From NCBI GenBank assembly GCA_900769465.1, contig CAAGGT010000316.1:21356-85355 (forward strand): DNA of 64,000 nucleotides, in the 5' to 3' direction. A program made the position numbers and the translations under genes. The DNA comes from Bacteroidaceae bacterium. Its GTDB lineage: Bacteria; Bacteroidota; Bacteroidia; Bacteroidales; Bacteroidaceae. Below are positions 1 through 8,819 of the stretch, one piece after another; within the stretch, counting starts at the first letter, position 1; each line of letters starts with the position of its first letter. The notes below the pieces were generated by a model that was given only the letters and a program-made list of their open reading frames with translations, searched no databases and was not told the DNA's origin.

Positions 1-1829
1 CTGTATGGGCTAAGAATCTTCTCCTCAACGCGCTTGTCGGCATCGAAACGGTAGCAGTTACCGAACTCAAAAAAGCTCAAATCGGTAATCTTGCGGCTGA
101 TGTTGCGCTGCATACTCTCAAGACCACCGAACAGCATCGTCTGGCGCATCACGTTCAAGTCGTTGCTGAGCGGGTTCATCAATCGTACAAGATTTTCACT
201 CTTGTAGCTCTCGAGATCGTCATAGTAAGCAGCGGCTGTGAGCGAGTTGTTAAGTATCTCGTTGAATCCACAACCTACCAACTGCTCCGATACAAGGTTC
301 TGCAACTTATGCGACCTATCCTCGGCACCTTTGGTAATGATTGATGAATGCAATGTAGTATCGAAATTGATATTGTTGTAGCCATAGATACGCAGGATAT
401 CCTCAACAACATCGCAAGGACGCTGCACATCCACGCGGTATGGAGGAACAAGCAATGTCAAGCCCTTCTCGCTCTCGGCAGCAATCTTCATCTCAAGCGA
501 TGTAACGATGCCCTTGATAGTGTCTTGAGAAAGTTCTACACCAATGAGGTTGTTCACGTACTCATATTCAAGCTCTACTTTGAAATCCTCGACAGGTGCT
601 GGATAGATATCCTTTATCTCCATTGAGATTGTACCACCCGCAAGTTCCTTGATGAGCATTGCAGCCTGCTTCAGGGCATAGATTACATTATTTGGGTCGG
701 TACCGCGCTCAAAGCGGAACGATGAATCGGTCTGCAGGGCGTGACGACGCGATGTCTTGCGCACCCAAGTGGGGTGGAAATAGGCACTCTCAAGGAACAC
801 GTTCTTTGTCTCCTCGGTTGTACCCGACTCAAGACCACCGAACACACCGGCAATACACATTGGCTCCTCGGCATTGCAAATCATGAGGTCGCGCTCCGAG
901 AGTTTGCGCTCAACGCCGTCAAGGGTAACAAACGGAGTACCCTCGGGGAATGTGCGAACAACCACCTTTCCACCTTTGATTTTATCAGCATCAAAGCAGT
1001 GCATAGGCTGTCCATATGCGTGGAGTATGTAGTTTGTAATATCGACAATATTGTTGATTGGGCGAACACCGATGATCTGCAATTTATCCTTCAACCAATC
1101 GGGGCTCTCCTTAACGGTAACACCCTTCACAGTGACACCGGCATAACGCATACAAGCCTCGGTGTTCTGCACCTCAATATCAATCTCGAGCGAGTTGTCA
1201 TCTACCTTGAAACCGTCGCACAAAGGGCGGCGAATAGCGCTCGTGCCCTTGTTCTGCATAGTGTATGCATACAAATCACGTGCCACACCATAGTGTGAAC
1301 AGGCATCGGCACGGTTAGGAGTAATGTCAACACCAATGAGATAATCACTCTTTATGTTGTAGTAATCCTTTGCAAGAGTACCGGGAACAGCATCGGCCGG
1401 CAGTACAATGATACCGTCGTGACTTTTGCCGATACCAATCTCATCCTCGGCACAAATCATGCCGAAAGACTCCGCACCACGTATCTTACCTTTCTTGATA
1501 GTGAAGCACTCGTCACCATCATATAGTTTTGTACCAATGGTAGCAACAACCACCTTCTGGCCCGCAGCCACATTGGGCGCGCCACAAACAATCTGCACCG
1601 GGTTACCGTCGCCCAAATTCACTGTCGTGATATGCAGGTGATCGCTGTCGGGATGGTCGACACAGGTGAGAACCTCACCAATAACCAAACCCTCAAGGCC
1701 ACCCTTAATTGTCTGCACCTCCTCTACACCATCGGTCTCAAGACCCATTGATGTGAGCGCTGCCGACACCTCCTCGGGTGTCATATCGAAATCGACATAC
1801 TCTTTAAGCCAATTGTAAGAAATGTTCAT
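1..1829 (-). CDS. pheT: Phenylalanine-tRNA ligase beta subunit, 3' end off window
   Basis: Beta subunit of the alpha2-beta2 cytoplasmic enzyme that charges tRNA-Phe. About 609 residues are visible from the start MNISYNWLKEYVDFDMTPEE; the family is usually about 800-820, so the C-terminal part including the anticodon-binding domain lies beyond position 1. The N-terminal part shows the EMAP/OB-type tRNA-binding domain (LVIGEVLTCVDHPDSDHLHI, then GAPN and GMICAEDE), followed by the B3/B4 editing region (VDITPNRADACSHYGVARD, MHCFDADKI) and the B5 region (PPYRVDVQRPCDVVEDILRI). The partner pheS is about 26 kb away and not co-transcribed, as is common in Bacteroidota. A -7 element lies about 100 nt upstream of the start. 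Recognition is firm. Confidence 0.97.
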   Translation of the reverse strand, partial: MNISYNWLKEYVDFDMTPEEVSAALTSMGLETDGVEEVQTIKGGLEGLVIGEVLTCVDHPDSDHLHITTVNLGDGNPVQIVCGAPNVAAGQKVVVATIGTKLYDGDECFTIKKGKIRGAESFGMICAEDEIGIGKSHDGIIVLPADAVPGTLAKDYYNIKSDYLIGVDITPNRADACSHYGVARDLYAYTMQNKGTSAIRRPLCDGFKVDDNSLEIDIEVQNTEACMRYAGVTVKGVTVKESPDWLKDKLQIIGVRPINNIVDITNYILHAYGQPMHCFDADKIKGGKVVVRTFPEGTPFVTLDGVERKLSERDLMICNAEEPMCIAGVFGGLESGTTEETKNVFLESAYFHPTWVRKTSRRHALQTDSSFRFERGTDPNNVIYALKQAAMLIKELAGGTISMEIKDIYPAPVEDFKVELEYEYVNNLIGVELSQDTIKGIVTSLEMKIAAESEKGLTLLVPPYRVDVQRPCDVVEDILRIYGYNNINFDTTLHSSIITKGAEDRSHKLQNLVSEQLVGCGFNEILNNSLTAAAYYDDLESYKSENLVRLMNPLSNDLNVMRQTMLFGGLESMQRNISRKITDLSFFEFGNCYRFDADKRVEEKILSPY

Positions 1830-1924
1830 ATTATTGTTTTTATTTTGTTTTCATTTTTAAAGCGAAAAAGGAATCACATACGCATCATCACAGCGACCGT
1901 AGCCTATCTTCGCATTTTAAAATG

Positions 1925-1932
1925 CAAAAATA
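1925..1932 (-). promoter_or_regulatory. Probable -7 element of pheT
   Basis: On the minus strand this reads TATTTTTG, matching the Bacteroidota -7 consensus TAnnTTTG. It implies a leader of about 90 nt before the pheT ATG at 1829. No good -33 TTTG is seen. The leader contains the self-complementary stretch gcattttaaaatgc. Confidence 0.4.
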
Positions 1933-2080
1933 CACTTTTTTTCTTAAAATAAGGAAAATGCCGACAAATATTATGCGCGTTTAAAATGCAATAAATTCCA
2001 TCAACGGTAAAAAAGCACAAACTTTACCCCAAAAGGAAAATAAAACTAACCCTAAAGGAGTTTTTTCGGCTTTTTATAGT

Positions 2081-2088
2081 TATCTTCG
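2081..2088 (+). promoter_or_regulatory. Probable -7 element of trpS
   Basis: TATCTTCG, a variant of TAnnTTTG, lies 28 nt upstream of the trpS ATG. The same octamer precedes dnaB (minus strand) and pgk, which supports its being a real core element. No TTTG is seen at -33; the upstream stretch is T-rich. Confidence 0.45.
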
Positions 2089-2116
2089 CGGTCAAAACAA
2101 TTAAAATACGGAAATT

Positions 2117-3208
2117 ATGAGCAAGATAATACTCACCGGCGACCGTCCTACAGGTCGCCTGCACTTGGGACACTATGTAGGTTCATTGCGCCGCCGCGTT
2201 GAACTGCAGAACTCGGGCGTATATGACAAGATTTTCATTATGATTGCCGATGCACAGGCACTCACCGACAATGCCGACAACCCGGAGAAGGTGCGTCAGA
2301 ACATCATTGAGGTTGCTCTAGACTACCTGTCGGTTGGTATCGACCCGTCGCAATGCACCATATTCATCCAGTCACAGGTTCCCGAGCTTTGCGAACTTGC
2401 GTTCTACTACATGAACCTTGTTACCGTGTCACGCTTGCAGCGTAACCCCACTGTAAAGACCGAGATTCAGATGCGCAATTTCGAGACCAGCATCCCGGTG
2501 GGTTTCTTCACCTACCCCATCAGCCAGGCATCGGACATCACAGCGTTCCGTGCCACAACCGTTCCTGCCGGTGAGGATCAGCAGCCGATGATTGAACAGG
2601 CCCGTGAAATTGCACGCCGTTTCAACGGCATCTACGGCGAGACACTCGTTGAACCCGAAATCCTATTACCCACAAACGCAGCCTGTCTGCGCTTGCCGGG
2701 AACAGACGGAAAGGCCAAGATGAGCAAGTCACTCGGTAACTGCATCTATCTCTCCGACAGCGCCGAAGAGCTCAAGCAGCGTGTTATGTCAATGTACACC
2801 GACCCCGACCACATCCGCGTTCAGGACCCTGGCAAGGTAGAGGGCAACACCGTGTTCACTTATCTTGACGCATTCTGCCGCCCCGAGCATTTTGAAAAAT
2901 ATTTGCCCGACTATCCCAACCTCGACGAACTGAAGGCACACTATATGCGTGGTGGTTTGGGCGACGTGAAGGTGAAGCGTTTCCTCATAGCAATACTTGA
3001 GGAGGAGCTTGCCCCAATACGCGCACGCCGCAAGGAGTGGGAGCAGAAAATCCACGAGGTATACGCATTGTTGCAACAGGGTTGCGAAGCCGCACGTGCC
3101 GTAGCAGCCGACACACTTGACGATGTTCGCCGCGCAATGAAAATAAATTACTTCGAGGACAAGGAACTCATTGAAGAACAGGCAAAGAAATTCGCCGAAG
3201 GAAAGTAA
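2117..3208 (+). CDS. trpS: Tryptophan-tRNA ligase
   Basis: Class I aminoacyl-tRNA synthetase that charges tRNA-Trp in the cytoplasm. 363 residues. The N-terminus carries the HIGH-type signature (PTGRLHLGHYVGS, residues about 11-23) and the KMSKS loop (KAKMSKSLG, about residue 200), the ATP-binding hallmarks of the class. The start is taken because TGDRPTGRLHLG follows directly, as in family members. It is a single-gene unit between its own promoter and a perfect palindromic terminator just after the stop. Nothing unusual. Confidence 0.97.
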   Translation: MSKIILTGDRPTGRLHLGHYVGSLRRRVELQNSGVYDKIFIMIADAQALTDNADNPEKVRQNIIEVALDYLSVGIDPSQCTIFIQSQVPELCELAFYYMNLVTVSRLQRNPTVKTEIQMRNFETSIPVGFFTYPISQASDITAFRATTVPAGEDQQPMIEQAREIARRFNGIYGETLVEPEILLPTNAACLRLPGTDGKAKMSKSLGNCIYLSDSAEELKQRVMSMYTDPDHIRVQDPGKVEGNTVFTYLDAFCRPEHFEKYLPDYPNLDELKAHYMRGGLGDVKVKRFLIAILEEELAPIRARRKEWEQKIHEVYALLQQGCEAARAVAADTLDDVRRAMKINYFEDKELIEEQAKKFAEGK

Positions 3209-3228
3209 AATTCATCTCAACAAAATAG

Positions 3229-3262
3229 AAATCCGGCTGTGAGCGCGCTCACAGCCGGATTT
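3229..3262. terminator. Perfect palindrome, terminator of trpS
   Basis: A 34-nt perfect palindrome without spacer (aaatccggctgtgagc and its reverse complement around a central gc) begins 20 nt after the trpS stop. Being symmetric, it could act on both strands and also stop the convergent dnaB transcript. Confidence 0.75.
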
Positions 3263-3269
3263 AGTTTAT

Positions 3270-3350
3270 AGCGGAAAGGTGAAAGCGGAAAAGGAACCTT
3301 TCTGTTCTCGCTCACCCGCAGCTTTCACTTTTCAGCTTTCACATTTCAGT
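3270..3350. repeat. Interspersed repeat (GTGAAAGCTG family) abutting the dnaB stop
   Basis: Read on the minus strand, the sequence directly after the dnaB TAA is ACTGAAATGTGAAAGCTG, then AAAAGTGAAAGCTGCGGGTG, then a GTGAGCGAGAACAG-like part. The far end carries the opposite arm (ggaaaggtgaaagcgg). The same word family recurs at 17571-17815 and 49113-49185. Noncoding. Confidence 0.7.
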
Positions 3351-4931
3351 TTAAAACGGTACCACGTCGTTACCGCCTTGCAGGCCCGGAGGCATCATCT
3401 GCGCTCCCTGATTCTGCAAATAGTCGGGAATCTCAGGGATATATTCAGGTTCCGATGGGATAGGCACATTCATCTTTGAGCCACGCATTACCGGCATATC
3501 ACCCGGAGGCGGAGCAAGTGTCTCATCATCCAGGTTCATAAAGCGTGCATACTCCTTGCGGAAGAGCAAAGGTACATTGTCCAAACCACCGTTACGGTGT
3601 TTTGCAATGATAATCTCGGCCTTACCACGCCAATCAAAATCACCATCCTTATATATATGGAAATACTCGGGACGGTTAACGAACATTACAATGTCGGCAT
3701 CCTGCTCAATGGCACCCGACTCACGAAGGTCACTGAGCTGTGGGCGCTTACCCTCGAGTCCCTCACGTCCCTCGACGTTACGGTTCAGCTGACTGAGCGC
3801 CATGATTGGAATGTTCAACTCCTTTGCCAATCCCTTGAGCGCACGCGAGATGGTACTGATTTCCTCCTGTCGGCTACCCTTGCCGGTGTTGGCTGTCATC
3901 AACTGCAAGTAGTCGATAAAAATCATCTTCACACCATGTTCACGCACCATACGGCGGGCCTTTGAACGCAGCTCGAAAACCGACAGCTGCGGCGTATCGT
4001 CAATATAGAGAGGAGCATTCTCCAGGGCTACAATCTTGTTGTCAAGCTGTCCCCATTCATAACGCTCGAGCTGTCCACTACGTATCTTGTCACCGGGAAT
4101 CTGGCACACGTTGCAGATAAGACGCTGAACAAGCTGCACATTACCCATCTCAAGCGAGAACATGCCGCAGGGAATACCCTGGTCAACAGCCATATTACGC
4201 ACAAGCGAGAGTGCAAAGGCAGTCTTACCCATCGCCGGACGTGCCGCAAGGATAATGAGGTCGGTCGGTTGCCAACCCGACAGCACCTTGTCCAGACGGT
4301 GATAGCCCGTACTCAAACCGCTGATACCGCTGGTATTCTTTGAGGCAGTGATAATCTGGTCGTAGGCCTGCTTGATTACAGGATTAATCTGTGTATAGTC
4401 CTTCTTCATCTTGCTGCCCGAAATCTCGAACAGTTCCGACTCGGCCTGCTGCATCAGTTCGTCAATATCCTGTGTCTCGTCAAACGCCTGTGTCTGTGTC
4501 TTGCTAGTGAAACGTATGAGGTCGCGGGCAAGTTTCTTCTGTGCAATGATGTTCGCGTGATACTCAATGTTAACCGATGACACCACCTTGCTTGTCAACT
4601 GTGCCACATACACCGGGCCACCCACCTCATCGAGTGTTCCCTTGCTGCGCAGGAATTCTGTCACTGTGAGTATATCCACAGGACGGTCGTTGAGGTCCAT
4701 CTGCTGTATTGCCTCAAAGAGCAACTGGTTACGCTTGTCGTAGAAAGATTCAGGCTTGAGCATTCCGCCCAAACGACCGATAGCATCGCTGTCTATCATC
4801 AATGCGCCCAACACAGCCTCCTCGAACTCGAGAGCCTGTGGCTGGACGTGACCATAATCACTCAACTTGGGTGTAGTATCGGCAACCTGACGTCTGGGCG
4901 CCCTTCTCTTTGGTGTAGTTGTTTCTTCCAT
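3351..4931 (-). CDS. dnaB: Replicative DNA helicase DnaB
   Basis: Hexameric 5'-3' helicase that unwinds the fork and recruits primase. With the ATG at 4931 the protein is 526 residues, the usual length. The N-terminal primase-interacting domain (PQALEFEEAVLGALMIDSDA) is followed by the RecA-like domain with Walker A (LAARPAMGKTAFALS), the Walker B-like segment FIDYLQLM and the DnaB segment ADIVMFVNRPEYF. The frame stays open upstream to 5072, but that part is hydrophobic and unlike DnaB, and a -7 element (TATCTTCG at 4950-4957) lies inside it, so the MEETTTPKRR start is preferred. The gene diverges from ispE. Its stop codon abuts an interspersed repeat. Confidence 0.96.
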   Translation of the reverse strand: MEETTTPKRRAPRRQVADTTPKLSDYGHVQPQALEFEEAVLGALMIDSDAIGRLGGMLKPESFYDKRNQLLFEAIQQMDLNDRPVDILTVTEFLRSKGTLDEVGGPVYVAQLTSKVVSSVNIEYHANIIAQKKLARDLIRFTSKTQTQAFDETQDIDELMQQAESELFEISGSKMKKDYTQINPVIKQAYDQIITASKNTSGISGLSTGYHRLDKVLSGWQPTDLIILAARPAMGKTAFALSLVRNMAVDQGIPCGMFSLEMGNVQLVQRLICNVCQIPGDKIRSGQLERYEWGQLDNKIVALENAPLYIDDTPQLSVFELRSKARRMVREHGVKMIFIDYLQLMTANTGKGSRQEEISTISRALKGLAKELNIPIMALSQLNRNVEGREGLEGKRPQLSDLRESGAIEQDADIVMFVNRPEYFHIYKDGDFDWRGKAEIIIAKHRNGGLDNVPLLFRKEYARFMNLDDETLAPPPGDMPVMRGSKMNVPIPSEPEYIPEIPDYLQNQGAQMMPPGLQGGNDVVPF

Positions 4932-4949
4932 AATATTCAATTCCGGCTG

Positions 4950-4957
4950 CGAAGATA
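4950..4957 (-). promoter_or_regulatory. Probable -7 element of dnaB
   Basis: Minus-strand TATCTTCG with a TTGC word 20 nt upstream in the -33 position. It lies 19-26 nt before the ATG at 4931 and decides the dnaB start. Confidence 0.5.
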
Positions 4958-5072
4958 CACACAACTGCATAAATAAAGCAAGAAACCGAAGAACCTTTAT
5001 CAACAAAAGGCGACAAGTTATCAACGATAAGGAAAAAAGCATTACCTTTGGAAATAAAAAAATACACCACAA

Positions 5073-5903
5073 ATGATAACATTCCCCAATGCAAAGATAA
5101 ATCTCGGATTAGACATTGTCGAGAAACGCCCCGACGGATACCACAACCTTGAGACGGTATTCTACCCCATCCCACTCTGTGACATTCTGGAGATAACACC
5201 GGCAACCGCACCCGATGCGCCCGACTACACCTTCAGAATGTACAATGCTGTGTTTGAGGGGAACAATGACGATAACCTTGTAATCAAGGCATACAAAGCA
5301 CTCGCTGCCGACCACAAATTGCCGAAGGTAGACATCTCGCTCTACAAGCATATCCCCACCGGTGCAGGTCTGGGTGGCGGAAGCGCCGATGCAGCCTTTG
5401 CCCTGAAGATGCTAAATGACATAGCCAAGCTGGGGCTCACCGCCGAGCAGTTGCGCGGTTACGCCTCACGCATAGGTGCCGACTGTTCATTCTTCATAGA
5501 CAACACCCCTGCCTACGCCACAGGCATAGGCGACATTCTCTCGCCCACACCATGCAGTATCAGCGGCTACCATCTGGTGCTTGTGAAGCCCGACATCCAC
5601 ATATCGACAAAGGATGCTTATGCCCTTGTGACACCGCAAAAACCCGAGCTGCCGTTGACAGAGATTGCCCAACGCCCCATCCACCTATGGAAAGGCGCAA
5701 TGAAGAACGACTTTGAAAAGAGCATCTTCGCCAAACACCCTGCAATGGAAAAGGTAAAGGAGCAGCTATACTCATTGGGAGCAGTCTACGCCTCAATGTC
5801 GGGCAGTGGTTCATCGTTCTTTGGAATATTCAAAGATGAACAGGATATTGAAAGAATCAAAGAACTCTTCCCCGGAATGTTCTGCTGGTGCAAGAATATG
5901 TAA
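5073..5903 (+). CDS. ispE: 4-diphosphocytidyl-2-C-methyl-D-erythritol kinase
   Basis: GHMP kinase that phosphorylates the 2-hydroxyl of CDP-ME in the MEP isoprenoid pathway. 276 residues, the usual size. The N-terminus MITFPNAKINLGLDIVEKRPDGYH is typical of IspE, the GHMP ATP-binding motif is PTGAGLGGGSADAA (about residues 96-109), and the C-terminal glycine-rich motif is SMSGSGSSFFG. Transcribed divergently from dnaB across about 140 bp. Followed by two inverted repeats, one a strong bidirectional terminator. Confidence 0.96.
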   Translation: MITFPNAKINLGLDIVEKRPDGYHNLETVFYPIPLCDILEITPATAPDAPDYTFRMYNAVFEGNNDDNLVIKAYKALAADHKLPKVDISLYKHIPTGAGLGGGSADAAFALKMLNDIAKLGLTAEQLRGYASRIGADCSFFIDNTPAYATGIGDILSPTPCSISGYHLVLVKPDIHISTKDAYALVTPQKPELPLTEIAQRPIHLWKGAMKNDFEKSIFAKHPAMEKVKEQLYSLGAVYASMSGSGSSFFGIFKDEQDIERIKELFPGMFCWCKNM

Positions 5904-5911
5904 AAAAAAGC

Positions 5912-5943
5912 GGTTGCCCCGTGATTCACATCAGAGGGCAACC
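5912..5943. repeat. Stem-loop downstream of ispE
   Basis: ggttgccc and gggcaacc form an 8-bp stem with a 16-nt loop, nine bases after the ispE stop. The A-run lies upstream on the plus strand, so as an intrinsic terminator it fits minus-strand transcription better. It may be an extra stop for the convergent lipoprotein transcript. Confidence 0.4.
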
Positions 5944-6110
5944 TAAACACAAACACAAAATAAAACACGACAAAACTACTATGCAACTGTCACCGGCGTG
6001 TATTAACCAAATTGCTGCAGAATATTCACATAGCCCGACAGCCTATTCCGGCGACTTGCATAATGTAAACATACCGCAAGGGACAAAAGTTTTGCCGAAT
6101 ATGTTAAAAA

Positions 6111-6146
6111 AGCAAAAAAAGTCCTGCGCGCAGGACTTTTTTTGCT
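6111..6146. terminator. Bidirectional palindromic terminator between ispE and lipoprotein gene
   Basis: A perfect 36-nt palindrome with the core gtcctgcg/cgcaggac flanked by A7 and T7 runs on both sides. It provides a U-tract for either strand, matching its place between two convergent genes. Confidence 0.85.
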
Positions 6147-6176
6147 CTATATGCATAGCGATACGATAGGCCGACA

Positions 6177-6623
6177 TTACATATCATCCACCCCTTCCAT
6201 CTCGTTCATCTCGTCTACAACCTCCTGCAAGCCCTCGACAATCTCGTTCATACCATAGACAACCTCATTCATACCATCAATGAGGGCACCCGAAAATGCC
6301 TTGACAAAACCATTCATAAAACCGCCGAACGCACCACCCAATTGCTCCACAAACTTGTCTGAGAGAGCTGCTGCCAGTTCCGCATTCAAATCCTCCATAC
6401 GTTGATATTGTTCAACGGTATAGCGCGCGTCGGCATACTTTTCGTTCAAAGCCTCCAGTTCTGCCACAATTGCCTCATAATCCTCTACGGTATAGCACCT
6501 CTCGTCGGTCTTCACCCTCATCACAATCTCCTCAAGCTCCATAATGGACCTTTCGGCAGGTGTTGTACACGACACCACAAAAAGCGCTGCAATCATCAGC
6601 AGACAAAATGCGAATTTCTTCAT
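6177..6623 (-). CDS. Small predicted lipoprotein
   Basis: 148 residues. The N-terminus MKKFAFCLLMIAALFVVSC is a lipoprotein signal peptide with lipobox VVSC (Cys19), so the mature protein is expected to be lipid-anchored. The rest is acidic and heptad-like (ELEEIVMRVKTDE, EAIVAELEALNEKY), probably helical. Then comes a small-residue stretch, LGGAFGGFMNGFVKAFSGAL, and a helical tail with repeated GMNE/EMNE words. I do not recognise a named family and give no function. Single gene ending at a shared terminator. Confidence 0.8.
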   Translation of the reverse strand: MKKFAFCLLMIAALFVVSCTTPAERSIMELEEIVMRVKTDERCYTVEDYEAIVAELEALNEKYADARYTVEQYQRMEDLNAELAAALSDKFVEQLGGAFGGFMNGFVKAFSGALIDGMNEVVYGMNEIVEGLQEVVDEMNEMEGVDDM

Positions 6624-6789
6624 AATAGAGTCTATTTTTGATAAATTGATTTACACAAATTCAATACCACCACAATGTTTACGGTAATGACCTCTAAAGA
6701 TACCTCATAAGAGGCCCCTTTTTATTCTAAAGACGGATAAAACGGCTGTTTGTTACAGAGAATAGCAAAAAAATGAAAAATATATGGAA

Positions 6790-7164
6790 TTATACCAATT
6801 TTGCCATAAAGCGCTCCTTGTCAACAATAAAACGAACGTGTGTTCCCCGGCCTATTATACCATCTTCATCTGCTGCTTCGACGGCAAATGTGAGTTTGCG
6901 TCCCTCAACAGCGGTTAGCGTTGCAGTGGCCTGCACCCTTGCACCTACGGCCGACGGCTTTATGTGTGTGGTATTAATCTCGGCACCAACAGTTGTTGAA
7001 CCCTGTGGCAGAGCCGGTGCAACGGCATTCATTGCAGCATTCTCCATAAGCGTCACCATTGCAGGTGTTGCAAAGACATCAAGATCACCCGAGCCCATCG
7101 TAACAGCACAGTTCGACAGCGCAACAACCGCGTCGCTTGTAAAAGTCATTCCTATTTTTGGCAT
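6790..7164 (-). CDS. Hotdog-fold acyl-CoA thioesterase-like protein
   Basis: 124 residues, one hotdog domain. FATPAMVTLMENAA resembles the active-site helix region of the fluoroacetyl-CoA thioesterase (FlK)-like group, which has a Thr and Glu in this place. TTVGAEINTTHIKPSAVG and GRGTHVRFIVDKERF fit the following beta strands. Such proteins hydrolyse small acyl-CoAs, but the substrate cannot be read from the sequence. A single gene with a TATATTCG -7-like element 23-30 nt upstream; divergent from the channel gene. Confidence 0.8.
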   Translation of the reverse strand: MPKIGMTFTSDAVVALSNCAVTMGSGDLDVFATPAMVTLMENAAMNAVAPALPQGSTTVGAEINTTHIKPSAVGARVQATATLTAVEGRKLTFAVEAADEDGIIGRGTHVRFIVDKERFMAKLV

Positions 7165-7186
7165 ATTCTGTTTGATTTATCTACTG

Positions 7187-7194
7187 CGAATATA
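7187..7194 (-). promoter_or_regulatory. Probable -7 element of the thioesterase gene
   Basis: Minus-strand TATATTCG, a variant of TAnnTTTG, 23 nt upstream of the ATG at 7164. Confidence 0.4.
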
Positions 7195-7254
7195 CAAAAT
7201 TAACTCGTCCAAAATGACAAACAGCACTGTTTTTTTGTTATCACATAAAAAACA

Positions 7255-8583
7255 ATGCAAACGGATACAACGGACTATATATATGATAAGGTAAAGGAGA
7301 TGCTGCTCCACGCCGGAGTGAAGGAGGATACCATAGGGCAATACGATACGCTCATCATTTCGGCTATCGTAATCTCCATAGCCGTTGCAGCAATGGAAAT
7401 CACCTACAGGATCTTGTCCTTTGTCATAAAAAGAATCGTAAAACGGAAGCACTGCAATTTCCTGTCGCAGCTACTCAAGAGCAAAAGATTGCGCAAAGTG
7501 GCACACCTGCTTGTACCCATTACCATAAACACCCTCTTGCCCATAACAGTCACGCAAGAGAGCATGGTATTGCATTACATAGAACTTGCCGTTTCGGTAT
7601 ATTACATCACTGCAATAGTGATTGCAACCATTGCCATACTTGATGCTCTCGGCGATTCGGCATTCAACAACAGCAAATTCCACGACAGGCCGGTGAAAGG
7701 CTTCATACAAGTGGGCAAAATCATAGTTATCCTTGTAGCTGTCATTGTAATAATATCCATACTCACCAACAAGTCCCCACTCTACCTCATTGGCGGCCTG
7801 GGAGCATTCGCAGCTGTGCTTATGCTTATAGCCAAAGACAGCATAATGGGCTTTGTGGGCGGTTTCCTGCTATTGGAGAACGACATGATAAGACTTGGCG
7901 ACTGGATTGAAATTCCCGGTACAAGCATCAACGGTAACGTGTTCGACATCTCGCTCACCATTGTCAAGGTACGTAATTGGGACAACACCATCGCCACCAT
8001 CCCACCCTATACACTCATCAACGGCACATTCATCAACTGGCGCGGGATGAGCGAGAGCGGTGGCCGACGCATTGCCCGTGGCTACACCGTCAAGCTTGAC
8101 AACATAAAGCCCTGCAGCGAGACAATGCTGCGACGCGTGAAAAAACTGAACAACGAGATAGCCGCCTACATATCGCGCAAAACCCAGCAGGCCATCAGTG
8201 GCAATGCAGCCAACACAGCAAACCCCGACGGGCTCACAAACGGCACCATCGACACCAATGCCGGACTTTTCCGCGCGTATGCTGAGATGTACCTGCGCCG
8301 CCATCCACTCATACGCAAGGATATGCTCGTTATGGTGCGCACGCTCGAGCCCAACGAGACAGGCCTCCCCATTCAGTTCTATTGCTTTACCACAACAACC
8401 GAATGGGTGGACTATGAGAGCATACAGTCCGAGATTATGGAACACTTTGCTTCGGTAATGCCGTTGTTCGACCTCTACCCGTTCCAGACAGCCGGCTCAC
8501 GCGATACCGTCATCAGTGGTTTATTGGAAGGACAATACCCCATCGAGCGCATTGACGGCCTGCCATACAAGACTGTGAAATAG
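7255..8583 (+). CDS. MscS-family mechanosensitive channel (YbdG/MscM-like)
   Basis: 442 residues. Several hydrophobic helices come first (about 28-48, 75-90, 100-125, 150-175), then the pore-lining MscS helix with a Gly/Ala pattern (YLIGGLGAFAAVLMLIAKDSI) and the beta domain (FVGGFLLLENDMIRLGDWIE, then VRNWDNTIATIPPYTLINGTFINW). Length and the long soluble C-terminus fit the miniconductance YbdG group rather than the 286-residue MscS. It probably releases solutes across the inner membrane on hypo-osmotic shock. Single gene, divergent from the thioesterase; no obvious terminator before the next promoter. Confidence 0.88.
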   Translation: MQTDTTDYIYDKVKEMLLHAGVKEDTIGQYDTLIISAIVISIAVAAMEITYRILSFVIKRIVKRKHCNFLSQLLKSKRLRKVAHLLVPITINTLLPITVTQESMVLHYIELAVSVYYITAIVIATIAILDALGDSAFNNSKFHDRPVKGFIQVGKIIVILVAVIVIISILTNKSPLYLIGGLGAFAAVLMLIAKDSIMGFVGGFLLLENDMIRLGDWIEIPGTSINGNVFDISLTIVKVRNWDNTIATIPPYTLINGTFINWRGMSESGGRRIARGYTVKLDNIKPCSETMLRRVKKLNNEIAAYISRKTQQAISGNAANTANPDGLTNGTIDTNAGLFRAYAEMYLRRHPLIRKDMLVMVRTLEPNETGLPIQFYCFTTTTEWVDYESIQSEIMEHFASVMPLFDLYPFQTAGSRDTVISGLLEGQYPIERIDGLPYKTVK

Positions 8584-8762
8584 CTGGAAACACATTATGT
8601 ATACCCATTAACACAAATACAACCTATTCCCTTTGAACCACACCGGACAAAAACACCAACATCAGGTAAAAACTCTCTTTTTGTACATTTATTTAACACT
8701 AATTATGCAAAAAGGTACAATCCACAGACAAAAATAACAACCCATAATTGTTCTTTTTATAC

Positions 8763-8770
8763 TAATTTTG
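8763..8770 (+). promoter_or_regulatory. Probable -7 element of the SDR-ALDH-BASS-PlsC-OMP operon
   Basis: TAATTTTG matches TAnnTTTG and lies 50 nt upstream of the SDR start, in a 236-bp AT-rich gap that otherwise shows nothing clear. Confidence 0.45.
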
Positions 8771-8819
8771 CACACCAAAAAGAACGAATTGACAAAATTT
8801 ACACAAAAAGGATACTATT

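Noticed and set aside
5888..6169. Small plus-strand open frame after ispE
   Set aside because: Runs through two inverted repeats and the terminator; composition is not protein-like.
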